From Sediminibacterium sp. TEGAF015 (GTDB lineage Bacteria > Bacteroidota > Bacteroidia > Chitinophagales > Chitinophagaceae): a DNA stretch of 64,000 nt. The DNA lies in the NCBI RefSeq assembly GCF_025997995.1, contig NZ_AP026683.1, positions 1,426,501-1,490,500 of the forward strand. The letters are read 5' to 3'. Position 1 is the first letter of the stretch; each line of letters opens with the position of its first letter. Shown in pieces: positions 55,957 to 64,000 of this stretch. The translations under genes and the position numbers were made by a program. A model generated the notes under the pieces. That model saw only the letters and a list, made by a program, of their open reading frames with translations, was not told the origin of the DNA and ran no database searches.

Positions 55957-57033
55957 TTATTTTTTCTTTAATCTGTCTTTAAATAACTTTTCAAATTTTT
56001 CTATTTTGGGTGTAATTACAGATTTACAATAAGGTTTTTCAGTATTGCTTGAATAATAATTTTGGTGATAGTCTTCTGCTTTATAAAATTGACTAAAAGG
56101 TTCTAATGTCGTCACAATTTTATTGTCATACACATCTTTATTTAGTTCAGAAATTAAAGAAGTAGCTATTTCTTTTTGATTTTCATTAGCATAAAAAATA
56201 ACACTTCTATATTGAGAACCTCTATCGGCACCCTGTTGGTTTAAAGTGGTAGGGTTATGAGTAGCAAAAAACACTTTAAATAGTTCATCTAAATTTGTTT
56301 TTGTTATATCAAACACAATTTTCACTACTTCTGCATGATTAGTGTTTCCTGAGCAAACTTCCATATAACTTGGATCTTTTATATTTCCTCCGCTATACCC
56401 ACTTTCCACACTTATTACTCCATCAAGCATTTCGTAAATTGCTTCGGTACACCAAAAACAACCTCCACCTAATACAATACTATCAGTTTTAGAATGTATG
56501 TTTGGGTCAGCAAAATTTTGCTCTTTTTGGGTAGGAACAAATTCTAACGAGAGTGAATTAACACAATAGCGTTTTCCAGTTTCAGTAGGTCCATCATCAA
56601 AAATATGTCCTAAATGACCACCACATTTTGTGCAAGTAATTTCGGTGCGTACCATGCCATGGCTGCGATCGGTAGTTTGTGTAATTTTGTTACCTTCTAT
56701 TTCTTTATCAAAACTTGGCCAGCCACAATGGCTATCAAATTTCATGTCATCTGTAAATAATTCTGCTCCACAACCAGCACATTTATATACTCCTTTTTCT
56801 TTTTTCATTAGCAACGCTCCTGTAAAAGGCTTTTCAGTACCTTTTTCACGAAGTACATAGTATTGTTCATTGCTTAATTGAGCTTTCCATTCGGCATCTG
56901 TCTTATGTACCATATTAGAATCTTTTAAATTTTGTTCGTTATTTTTTAAAGTAGGTGTTTGTGAACAACTACTTAATGCCACTGTAAAAAACAGTAGCAT
57001 TAAGTCTATTTTTGTATAAAACATTTTACTCAA
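55957..57033 (-). CDS. msrAB: MsrB-MsrA fusion, methionine sulfoxide reductase lipoprotein
   Basis: Repairs both epimers of methionine sulfoxide. Lipobox VALSSCS; MsrB domain (~45-165) with zinc Cys pairs CAGCGAELF and CTKCGGHLGH and catalytic Cys in RYCVNSLSLEF; MsrA domain (~185-340) with GGGCFWCTEAIYEM. 358 residues, domain order B then A. Exported, so it protects envelope proteins. Confidence 0.93.
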   Translation of the reverse strand: MSKMFYTKIDLMLLFFTVALSSCSQTPTLKNNEQNLKDSNMVHKTDAEWKAQLSNEQYYVLREKGTEKPFTGALLMKKEKGVYKCAGCGAELFTDDMKFDSHCGWPSFDKEIEGNKITQTTDRSHGMVRTEITCTKCGGHLGHIFDDGPTETGKRYCVNSLSLEFVPTQKEQNFADPNIHSKTDSIVLGGGCFWCTEAIYEMLDGVISVESGYSGGNIKDPSYMEVCSGNTNHAEVVKIVFDITKTNLDELFKVFFATHNPTTLNQQGADRGSQYRSVIFYANENQKEIATSLISELNKDVYDNKIVTTLEPFSQFYKAEDYHQNYYSSNTEKPYCKSVITPKIEKFEKLFKDRLKKK

Positions 57034-57034
57034 G

Positions 57035-57478
57035 TTAATTTTTTATAGTTGCAGATAGTGCTTCACCAGCAGTCCAAAATGAAGCTCCTAAAAGAACTAA
57101 ATCTTTAACTAGAAACTGCCCAGGTATAGCAGAAATAAACGGAAATGAGTGTCCAGTTTGAATAACTCCATGGGTGGACAACATAAATGTCAGGGTTATG
57201 ACAAAAGTAACAATGCCCCCAATACTACCCAAAGCAGATGCCATAGGGCTTATGGAACGCAGTGCTATCAATAGTCCTGTAGAAATTTCAATAACTCCAA
57301 GCATATTAGAAAATCCTTGGGTACTTAAAAAGCCAAACATCCATGAGAAAAATGGACTATGCTCGGCTAAAGGGCGTATTCCTTCTGCTTCATAAGTTGT
57401 AAACTTCAAAAGTCCTATCCAAATTAAAACTAATGCTAAACCATAACGAGTTATGATAAGACCTAACTTGTTAAACAT
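57035..57478 (-). CDS. DUF417/DoxX-like membrane protein
   Basis: This 147-residue four-helix protein of the YkgB/DUF417 type has RYGLALVLIWIGLLKFTTYE, AEGIRPLAEHSPFFSWM and GVIEISTGLLIALRSISP. Its role in relatives is unclear, often under oxidative or chlorine stress. It ends 1 nt before msrBA. Confidence 0.85.
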   Translation of the reverse strand: MFNKLGLIITRYGLALVLIWIGLLKFTTYEAEGIRPLAEHSPFFSWMFGFLSTQGFSNMLGVIEISTGLLIALRSISPMASALGSIGGIVTFVITLTFMLSTHGVIQTGHSFPFISAIPGQFLVKDLVLLGASFWTAGEALSATIKN

Positions 57479-57520
57479 TTCTATTCTTATTTTTCCATTT
57501 TATTATTTTTTATTTTATTT

Positions 57521-57560
57521 AAAAAAAGCAAACAGGTCAAGGATTTTCTCTTGACCTGTT
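57521..57560 (-). terminator. Terminator after the AhpD-like gene
   Basis: AACAGGTCAAG/CTTGACCTGTT, a perfect 11-bp stem with an 8-nt loop, followed on the minus strand by a run of T. It separates the AhpD-like gene from the DUF417 gene. Confidence 0.85.
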
Positions 57561-57570
57561 TTAATTCAAT

Positions 57571-58104
57571 TTAGATAGCTTTTGCAGCTGGGAAATCAAT
57601 GGCTACTTTGGTTACAGCATGTAAATAGTTCATTGCTATTTTTTCGGCTACAAGCATTACCAATTCTACTGCCTGTCCTTTGGTATAACCAGCATTAAAG
57701 AAGTTTTCTAATGCAGATTCCTCTACAAACCCCTTTTTAAGAGTAACTTCTTTTGCCAAGGCTACCAAGACGTTTAACTTATTATCAAATGCAGCACCGC
57801 CTTTTCTTATTTCAATGGTTTGCTCTTCGGTAAGCCCATTCATTTTACCTAATAAAGTATGCGCTGCTTGACAGTATGCACATTCATTTACCTGACTTAC
57901 TACTAAATTAATAGCTTGTTTTTCTTTGTTATTGAATGTGGTTTTTGCATTTTGAAATGCGAGATAATTACCTAGTGCTGTATCAGAATGTGCCATTACA
58001 GCATACAGGTTAGGAACAGTGCCAAGACCTTTTTTTAAGTTGTCAAAAATTTCTTGATTGTTGCCAGATATTTCTCCTCTGGTAGGAACATTAAAATTTG
58101 GCAT
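57571..58104 (-). CDS. AhpD-like carboxymuconolactone decarboxylase family protein
   Basis: This 177-residue protein carries VSQVNECAYCQAAHTLLGKM with the CxxC-x3-H redox centre of AhpD-type alkylhydroperoxidases. It likely reduces peroxides or thiols. TACATTTG 25 nt upstream could be its -7 element. A strong terminator follows. Confidence 0.88.
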   Translation of the reverse strand: MPNFNVPTRGEISGNNQEIFDNLKKGLGTVPNLYAVMAHSDTALGNYLAFQNAKTTFNNKEKQAINLVVSQVNECAYCQAAHTLLGKMNGLTEEQTIEIRKGGAAFDNKLNVLVALAKEVTLKKGFVEESALENFFNAGYTKGQAVELVMLVAEKIAMNYLHAVTKVAIDFPAAKAI

Positions 58105-58128
58105 TTTTTATTTTTTAAAATTATAATG

Positions 58129-58136
58129 CAAATGTA
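58129..58136 (-). promoter_or_regulatory. Candidate -7 element of the AhpD-like gene
   Basis: TACATTTG matches TAnnTTTG; no TTG at the usual distance, so weak. Confidence 0.3.
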
Positions 58137-58214
58137 AAATGCTTATGACCTTTGCTATTAGGTAGTATTTCCCTTTATGTTGTCAATTTTTCCTTTTAAT
58201 AATTTATATCAAAA

Positions 58215-58799
58215 TTAAAGGGTAGCACTCTGTATAATAAAACTGATTTTGTTTTTTAAAATAGGAAGAACGTCTTTTTCAAACCATTTATTTTTTGCCA
58301 TCCAAATATTATTTCGTGGCGATGGGTGTGGCAAAACTATATATTGTGGCAAATAGCTTTTATAATTTTTTACGGTTTCGGTAAGCGTTTCTTTTATACT
58401 ATTTTTTAAATAATAATTTTGAGCATATTGTCCAATAAGTAAGGTTAATTGAATGGATTTGGTTTGGGCTAAAAATTGACTGTGCCAATATGGTGCACAT
58501 TCGGTACGTGGAGGCAAGTCGCCATTTTTACCAGTGCCAGGATAGCAAAATCCCATGGGCATTAATCCAAAGATTTTATTGTCGTAAAAAATAGTTTTAT
58601 CTACACCCAACCAAGCTCTTAAATTATCGCCACTTTTATCGTTCCAAGGTATGCCCGTTTTATGAACTGTCTGTCCTGGTGCTTGCCCAATGATTAGTAT
58701 TTTGCTATGCTTACTGATTGAGACAATTGGATTGGGTTGCAAATAATTTTCACATATTGTACAGTTTTTTACTTGAGCGATAAGTTTATTTATTTCCAT
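58215..58799 (-). CDS. Uracil-DNA glycosylase family protein
   Basis: This 194-residue UDG-superfamily protein has ILIIGQAPGQTVHKTGIPW and VLPHPSPRNNIWM, the two active-site motifs. CTICENY near the start could be half of an Fe-S site. Family relatives remove damaged bases; substrate unproven. It lies 17 nt after the AraC regulator gene. Confidence 0.87.
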   Translation of the reverse strand: MEINKLIAQVKNCTICENYLQPNPIVSISKHSKILIIGQAPGQTVHKTGIPWNDKSGDNLRAWLGVDKTIFYDNKIFGLMPMGFCYPGTGKNGDLPPRTECAPYWHSQFLAQTKSIQLTLLIGQYAQNYYLKNSIKETLTETVKNYKSYLPQYIVLPHPSPRNNIWMAKNKWFEKDVLPILKNKISFIIQSATL

Positions 58800-58815
58800 T
58801 ATTAAAAAAATATTG

Positions 58816-59640
58816 CTACAGATTATTTCTAAAATTTATTGGGCTAATACTTTCTTGTTTTTTAAAAAAACGACTAAAGGTTTGTACATCTTCAAAACCC
58901 AAATCATAGGCTATTTCTTTAATAGTTTTATCAGTATAGCGTAGCATACGTCTGGCTTCTAACATTTTTCTATCTTGAATAATTTGTAATGGCGATCGGT
59001 CGGAAAGTTTTGCAAATAAGTTAGAAAGCGTTTTGGGCGATTTATTGAGCATATCGGCATAGTCATGTACGGTATGTTTGGTTTTGAAATAAATTTCTAC
59101 CAAGTAATTATATTCTCTTACTATGTCTGTTTCTTTAGTATTGAGTTCTGAAAAACTGTTTTGCTTTTTATAAATTCTCGTACATAAAATAATAAATCTT
59201 TTCAGCATAGATTGTAGCATTTCTAATTGCATATCATCTTTTGATTGCATTTCTATTTCAAACATTTTCCATAGTACTTCAAATTTTTCTAACTCGTTGG
59301 TGGGAATTTGAAAAGTGGGCAATTCTTTCGCTCCATAAAACAATATTCCTTTACAGCTAACTTCTCTGTCATGGTCAAGTATGCAGTAAAACTCTCGGTT
59401 AAATTTTATGCTTCTCAATTCACTACAATGTCGAATATCTATATTGTAAAAATCGGTCAGGCAAATAATGGTGTTCTTTTTAAATTTTATTTCATTTCCC
59501 TCATAGTAAATAATAGATTTCTCATCCTTTGTCCACAAAAAAGTCAAAGGTGAGTTTATATCTTTGTCATAAGTTATTTGAGTACTTCGTTTTAAAGTAC
59601 TTAAAAAAAATAGTTCGTTATGTTGTCCTATGAATATCAT
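58816..59640 (-). CDS. AraC-family regulator
   Basis: This 274-residue protein has a cupin-like N-domain and a C-terminal AraC double HTH (TVHDYADMLNKSPKTLSNLF and KTIKEIAYDLGFEDVQTFSR, FFKKQESISPINFR). First gene of the V-W block; it probably controls the oxidative repair genes that follow. Confidence 0.92.
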   Translation of the reverse strand: MIFIGQHNELFFLSTLKRSTQITYDKDINSPLTFLWTKDEKSIIYYEGNEIKFKKNTIICLTDFYNIDIRHCSELRSIKFNREFYCILDHDREVSCKGILFYGAKELPTFQIPTNELEKFEVLWKMFEIEMQSKDDMQLEMLQSMLKRFIILCTRIYKKQNSFSELNTKETDIVREYNYLVEIYFKTKHTVHDYADMLNKSPKTLSNLFAKLSDRSPLQIIQDRKMLEARRMLRYTDKTIKEIAYDLGFEDVQTFSRFFKKQESISPINFRNNL

Positions 59641-59669
59641 AAATTTAGGGTTGTTCTTAAATAGCAGCT

Positions 59670-59853
59670 AACGTGCGGAGCTTGCCGAAGGTGTGGTATT
59701 AGAATTGTGTCCGCCCGAACGTCTGCTGATAAATTTGATTAGTTGAAAGTTAATACTAAAGCCCAATATAGTTGTGTCTGCCCGAACCAATGACCGGCTT
59801 TGTACTTAGTTGATGTTTGTTTGTCCAGCCACACTTTTGGCAAACTACTTGTT
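59670..59853 (-). repeat. attC-like site W (184 bp)
   Basis: AACGTGCGGAGCTTGCCGAAGG ... TTGGCAAACTACTTGTT. Arms TTGCCGAAGGTGTGG/CCACACTTTTGGCAA pair. The right flank AGCGGCAGATT pairs over 11 bases (one G.T) with AATTTGCCGCT before site X. Confidence 0.78.
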
Positions 59854-59871
59854 AGCGGCAGATTGCTATAA

Positions 59872-60312
59872 CTAGGACTTTTTATTTATTTTGGTCAACT
59901 CTTGTATTTTTAATTTCAACTTTTCGTTTTCCATTTTTACACTTTTTACTTCTTGTTTTAAGGTTTCATACTCAAGAAATGTATCAAAAGTTGGAAATTT
60001 TCTTGCAAGATTTAAATCATTTGTTAAGCTTTGGAGTACAATTGAAAGTTCTCCACCTCGAGTGATAATGTCAAAGTATTTCTCTGATTTTTTATCGAAT
60101 ATTTCGATTTCACTTTTTAATAACCTTTTATTGAATTTTGTAATTACAAAGTCATTTATGATAAGAGGCATTGATTTGTTAAAGTTTGGCAAGAATTTTA
60201 TTTCCCCATTTAAAACAGAGTATACATTATATTTTCCAAGAGACGAAAATATTTCTCTCTTTGATTCCGTTTCTCTTGTTTTTCCACCATTTTCGTAAAT
60301 CGCATAATACAT
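59872..60312 (-). CDS. Hypothetical protein with C-terminal coiled coil
   Basis: I start at MYYAIYENGGKTRET (60312); an in-frame start 33 bases earlier is possible. 146 residues: beta-rich first two thirds (VYSVLNGEIKFLPNF), then LEYETLKQEVKSVKMENEKL, a clear coiled coil. No family recognised. Sole gene of the W-X unit, with long flanks pairing on both sides. Confidence 0.55.
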   Translation of the reverse strand: MYYAIYENGGKTRETESKREIFSSLGKYNVYSVLNGEIKFLPNFNKSMPLIINDFVITKFNKRLLKSEIEIFDKKSEKYFDIITRGGELSIVLQSLTNDLNLARKFPTFDTFLEYETLKQEVKSVKMENEKLKLKIQELTKINKKS

Positions 60313-60358
60313 ATTGTAATATTTTAGCTTACTAATGTCTGCCAATAAATTTGCCGCT

Positions 60359-60483
60359 AACGTTTTTCGGCTTGGCGTAGTGGCGGATTTTTAGCACAAA
60401 AGTTCAACCGAAGAACTACACTTGAACCTACCACAAAACTGTCATACGAAGCACTGCACCCGCCATTACGCCAAACCGCTGTT
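60359..60483 (-). repeat. attC-like site X (125 bp)
   Basis: AACGTTTTTCGGCTTGGCGTAG ... ATTACGCCAAACCGCTGTT. Arms TTGGCGTA/TACGCCAA and GGCGG/CCGCC pair. Rightmost site; the right flank GTTGACAGCTGG has no partner inside the window. Confidence 0.78.
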
Positions 60484-60648
60484 GACAGCTGGTGTTCTGT
60501 CGTCTGCCCTTGTAAACCATTGTCAGTGTTGGGTTTGAGTTTCATTGTCTGTTTGCTTTTTTGTCTGTCTGTGTCGGCTTTTGCGTTGCGTTTTTTATTT
60601 TTTTGAAGGGTCGGGAAATTTTTTAAAAACAATTTTTCTTGCGTTGGC

Positions 60649-60717
60649 TTTGCAAGCTCTTTGACAAAGCTTTGGTCTGGGCGTTGGCTCGTGGGGCTTT
60701 GGCAATGTGCTTGCAAA
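60649..60717. repeat. Covarying palindrome PB5
   Basis: TTTGCAAGC-TCTTT-GACAAAGC ... GGCTTTGGC-AATGT-GCTTGCAAA. 3' side of the methyltransferase operon. 60484-60729 has no gene. Confidence 0.6.
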
Positions 60718-60729
60718 ATATTGAGGGAT

Positions 60730-61857
60730 TTATATGATTTCATTTGTTAATAAAAAGTCTTTTAATGATTCTGCTACTGCTTTAGCTAATGGAACAGGAA
60801 CGCCATTACCAATCATTTTAAATTTCTTAGATAATGAAATTTCTGGCGGAAGTATATATTCATCAGGCACACCTTGTATTCTTAGAGCCTCCCTCGCAGA
60901 TAAACGCCTATTTAAATAAGGGTGTAAATGAACTTCATTGTTTCCATAACAAGCTGTTGGGCTATATTTATAACGGTGTAATCGTTTAAAAGATGGTCTA
61001 TTTGTTTCTCCTTCAGCTATTTTACTTAACTCGTTTATATGCTTGTGCAAGGTAAAGACCTCATTTGCATTCGGAATAATATCTATTTTACTATTTGGTA
61101 CTAAACAGCTTACAACACACAATTCAAAAGGAACATCTTCTGGTTTTTTCAATTTGCTCCCAAAAGGTATTTGTTTTCCCCAATTATACTTTGTCGCAGA
61201 ATCGTGATATTTTTCGTTTACAGGAAAAGGAAACCATTTACCAAACGGTGCTTTTTCAATGGCTTTTTTGCTCATACAATCTTTTCTAATACCTACAAAA
61301 AATACACGTTCTCTGTGTTGCGGAACACCATAATTCAACGAATTTAGTTTTTCGTGGTCAACGTAGTAATCTTTTTCAACACGCTTCAATAGCGTTTGTA
61401 AATACTCTTTTGTGTCTTTTCTTTTTGTTAAACCGGTAACATTTTCCATAACGAAGAACGTTGGTTTTAATTCCAAGATTTTATTAAAGTATACAATTGT
61501 AAGTTTTCCTCTTTCTCCGCCAAAACCTTTTAATGAACCATTCATACTAAAGTCCTGACAAGGCGGTCCTCCAATCATTCCAAAGTGTTCGGGTTTCCCG
61601 TTTGGAAACGCTTCTGAAACAATTTCTTCTGATTTTACTTCTGTGATTGATTTCGTATTGAATATTTCTGCTTTTATTCTATTGCCCTGCGATTTTTTCC
61701 ACGAAGTCATACCGGCAGCGTGAAGTTTGGCGAAAGTTTCATCAAATTCATTTGTCCAAATTACCTCAAACCCGGCTTGTTCAAATCCCATATCCATAAA
61801 ACCTCCTCCTGAAAAAAAAGAAAGTATCGGAATTTTATGTTCTCTACTCTTATTCAT
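60730..61857 (-). CDS. DNA (cytosine-5) methyltransferase
   Basis: This 375-residue C5 methyltransferase has motif I ILSFFSGGGFMDMGFEQAGF, catalytic motif IV GGPPCQDFSMNGS, ENVTGL (VI), PQHRERVFFVG (VIII) and IGNGVPVPLAKAVA (X). It starts within the stop of the nuclease gene upstream (8-nt overlap), so the two are co-translated. It may protect host DNA in the defence operon. Confidence 0.95.
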   Translation of the reverse strand: MNKSREHKIPILSFFSGGGFMDMGFEQAGFEVIWTNEFDETFAKLHAAGMTSWKKSQGNRIKAEIFNTKSITEVKSEEIVSEAFPNGKPEHFGMIGGPPCQDFSMNGSLKGFGGERGKLTIVYFNKILELKPTFFVMENVTGLTKRKDTKEYLQTLLKRVEKDYYVDHEKLNSLNYGVPQHRERVFFVGIRKDCMSKKAIEKAPFGKWFPFPVNEKYHDSATKYNWGKQIPFGSKLKKPEDVPFELCVVSCLVPNSKIDIIPNANEVFTLHKHINELSKIAEGETNRPSFKRLHRYKYSPTACYGNNEVHLHPYLNRRLSAREALRIQGVPDEYILPPEISLSKKFKMIGNGVPVPLAKAVAESLKDFLLTNEII

Positions 61858-62923
61858 AAATCATTGTTGTGTCGGTCACAGAATAAACAAATTCGGCTGC
61901 TTCCTTTCTCAAATTATAAATTCTAATTTGTTTATTCTTGTGATTATTTAGCTTGTCAAATTCTTCGACAGCAAAATTTTTAATGGTTAAATTCTTATTT
62001 CCATATTGTAAAAATAAACTCACATTTCCATTCTGAAATTTCTTCACGTCTTTAATTTCACCCAACACATCGTTGAAATAAAAATCTGTTTCAAGTTTCT
62101 TATGAAAGAAAGAACAAGCTGGTCTGTAAAGGCAATATTTGCAATTTTCTTGTTTTGGATTTGCTGAAAATGATTTTGTTTTTATGCTATCATTAGTAGA
62201 TTTTAAAAGGCTTTTCGCTTCATCAAAAAGCGATTTACATTCTAGTTCTGAAAATTCAACCGGAAATTTTTGCTTCGCTAAATCAACCAAACTCAAATCT
62301 GTTGGAAACTTGTTTGTGTTTTCAAAATACAAGTATGCATAAAGTTTAAGTTGTTCTTTGTATTCAATCTTTACATCTGAATAAATTTCGCCTTCATCAT
62401 CTAAACAATCTTGTGTAATTGCTCCGGTTTTAAAATCAATAATTTCAATTTCGTTTCCGTTTTCAATCACTAAATCAACTTTTCCGCCAATCAATTTGTC
62501 GTTTGATTCAAACCATTTTTCAGAATAAAATTTAATGTTACCTAAACTTGTTATTTTTTCAGATTCGCTTCGTAAATGCTTTTTTAGTTGAATTTTTTTC
62601 AATCCAAAATTTCGCAACTTAATTTTTAAAGGAACAAAAACGCCAAAACCTTTTTGTTGCAAATCTTCTTCAAGTGCTTTCACTTGCTTGTCAAATTCCA
62701 CATTAAAATCATCTTCACTTTTCACAATTCCCTTTGCAATCAGTTCAAGCATTTTGTGCATTACTGTTCCGAAATAGGCATTTGGCGAAAGTGAAAGTAA
62801 AGGCTTCTTGTCAAACGCTTCTGCCAATAATGATTTGTAAGCACAATTCTTCATTGAATAAAATTGGCTTGGCGAAATACGTTTAATTTCCTTAAAATTT
62901 GTTTCTCCAATTTTATTCATCAT
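61850..62923 (-). CDS. PD-(D/E)XK nuclease with Cys cluster
   Basis: This 357-residue protein opens SPSQFYSMKNCAYKSLLAEA. GTVMHKMLELIAKG, GGKVDLVIENGNEIEIIDFK with the catalytic D...E/D-x-K, and CKYCLYRPACSFF follow. The first and last Cys groups give the four ligands of the Fe-S cluster in AddB/Cas4-like nucleases. A C-terminal OB-like part (KDVKKFQNGNVSLFL) ends it. Confidence 0.85.
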   Translation of the reverse strand: MMNKIGETNFKEIKRISPSQFYSMKNCAYKSLLAEAFDKKPLLSLSPNAYFGTVMHKMLELIAKGIVKSEDDFNVEFDKQVKALEEDLQQKGFGVFVPLKIKLRNFGLKKIQLKKHLRSESEKITSLGNIKFYSEKWFESNDKLIGGKVDLVIENGNEIEIIDFKTGAITQDCLDDEGEIYSDVKIEYKEQLKLYAYLYFENTNKFPTDLSLVDLAKQKFPVEFSELECKSLFDEAKSLLKSTNDSIKTKSFSANPKQENCKYCLYRPACSFFHKKLETDFYFNDVLGEIKDVKKFQNGNVSLFLQYGNKNLTIKNFAVEEFDKLNNHKNKQIRIYNLRKEAAEFVYSVTDTTMIYE

Positions 62924-64000
62924 CTCTCAATCAATTTTTCATAACACCAACCTGGTCTGCGATGCAAGTTAAATGTGTCAATTATGCTAATTTTTCCACC
63001 ATTACTCTCTGTATGTTCTTTTATTTCATTGTAAATTTCCGCCAACCAATTTGCTTCCGTGAAATTTCTCATATTCCAAAATGGGTGAACAATCATTATC
63101 ACGTTTCTTTGATTTCTTCCAAATTTGATAATTGGCAAACCATTTATCTCGGCTGTATTTAAGAAACCAAAACTTTGAGCAAAAGCATTTCTTAATTCTG
63201 TTGCAAATGCGAACCAATTCTGCAATTCAACAAAGTTGAAATTTCCGTCCGCACCGCAAACAAAAGTTGAATCATTCATTACACGAAGCATTGATATACC
63301 TAAACGCCAATCAAGCAAACTATGATAATTCATATTCCGGAAAACTTTCAAACAATCATAACAAGCATCATCACATTTTCCTTGATGAGTTTCCGAATGA
63401 ATTTTCCCTAAATAACTATTCGCATTACTTGGATTTATGGATTCTGAAAGAATGTTTGCAAGATTGTTGTATAAATATCTTACGAAACCCGAACCGTTTG
63501 GTAATTCATCAGTCAAGATAATTTCAGCAATTCTTCTTCCGTCTTCAAGTTCTTTCATTGAAATATCAGCAATTTCAATTTCTGTTGGGTCAACGTCAAG
63601 TTTGTCTGCTAAAATTCTTTGAAGTAAAAATGCTGCGGAATAATAACCGGAACGCACTCCGTTACTTTGTGCTTTGACGTGTGGCAAATCTGTTTCGCTA
63701 AAAAACATATTTAAGTCAAGTTCATACGAAACATTTGCTGGTGCAATTCTGAATATCTCTGTGTTTTTATTGCTCGCTAACGCAATTTGCTCGTCTTCAC
63801 TAGTTACGATTTGCTGTACAAGCATAGAATAGCCATTTTCATCAGGGACATTTGTTGCAAAGTCATTTAATAACCATTGGTTATTGAACCAATATCCATT
63901 TGAATTAAAAGGAAAACGGTTATTTGTATTGTAAAGTCGTCCTGTAAAAAATTTATCTGAATTTGTATTCACACGCCAAGTAACATCATTATCAGAAATA
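62920..64000 (-). CDS. DUF1998-type C-terminal region, likely of a helicase (partial)
   Basis: The frame is open to the window's right edge, so the N-terminus lies outside. FNSNGYWFNNQWLLNDFA and GKCDDACYDCLKVFRNMNYH with LLDWRLG are the DUF1998 signature, with a CxxxCxxC zinc site. DUF1998 occurs in DISARM DrmB, Druantia DruE and YprA/MrfA-type helicases. Helicase motifs are not inside the visible part. It overlaps the nuclease gene by 4 nt. Confidence 0.82.
   Translation of the reverse strand, partial: ISDNDVTWRVNTNSDKFFTGRLYNTNNRFPFNSNGYWFNNQWLLNDFATNVPDENGYSMLVQQIVTSEDEQIALASNKNTEIFRIAPANVSYELDLNMFFSETDLPHVKAQSNGVRSGYYSAAFLLQRILADKLDVDPTEIEIADISMKELEDGRRIAEIILTDELPNGSGFVRYLYNNLANILSESINPSNANSYLGKIHSETHQGKCDDACYDCLKVFRNMNYHSLLDWRLGISMLRVMNDSTFVCGADGNFNFVELQNWFAFATELRNAFAQSFGFLNTAEINGLPIIKFGRNQRNVIMIVHPFWNMRNFTEANWLAEIYNEIKEHTESNGGKISIIDTFNLHRRPGWCYEKLIER

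Noticed and set aside
60357..60743. Minus-strand frame of 128 residues
   Set aside because: It covers site X and PB5 only; no start context or protein-like content.

Overview
The window looks like a chromosome segment of a low-GC Bacteroidota, most likely a Chitinophagaceae-type genome. The grounds are the recurring secreted and lipoprotein families, promoters of the Bacteroidota form TTG-N19/20-TAnnTTTG, a eukaryote-like NrdB, and repeated His-rich one-helix membrane proteins starting MEVHHHAH. Every gene I accept lies on the minus strand. No rRNA, tRNA, transposase or integrase was seen.

Region 1 (1 to about 18.9 kb) is ordinary chromosome with tightly spaced, partly overlapping genes. They encode a pullulanase, DinB-like, SRPBCC and VOC small proteins, a class C beta-lactamase-like hydrolase, an S9 peptidase, an alpha/beta hydrolase, an M20 amidohydrolase, a sterol-desaturase-like protein, an S41 peptidase, a propeller lipoprotein and three members of the His-rich membrane family. 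One of these three is fused to a GrpB domain.

Region 2 (about 18.95 to 60.48 kb) is built differently. Single genes or operons alternate with at least 21 structured intergenic sites of 62 to 194 bp. Read on the minus strand, each site starts ..TAACAAA-, ends -CGTTR.., and carries complementary inner arms. The 7 to 12 bases that open each gene unit are the reverse complement of the bases before the next site, and these bases change from unit to unit. This is the architecture of integron attC sites and gene cassettes, so I read the region as a cassette array without a visible integrase (CALIN-like). Its left end is decayed, and its polarity places any integrase to the right of the window. Cargo includes toxin-antitoxin pairs (ParDE, HigA, Doc, HepT/MntA twice plus a truncated third copy), small secreted or membrane unknowns, an R-M pair and a SEC-C protein.

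Several units are large multigene blocks: a B12-riboswitch-controlled ribonucleotide reductase operon, a sulfur-compound operon (LysR, YeiH, TsdA-like cytochrome, DsrE, binding proteins), a Fur-family regulator with KatG, a MarR-controlled thiol/redox operon, and an AraC/MsrBA operon. A second palindrome family with covarying stems sits just inside the ends of the large blocks.

Region 3 (60.7 kb to the right edge) holds a 5-methylcytosine methyltransferase, a PD-(D/E)XK nuclease with a Cys cluster and the C-terminal part of a DUF1998-type protein. It is a candidate DISARM- or Druantia-like defence operon and runs off the window.
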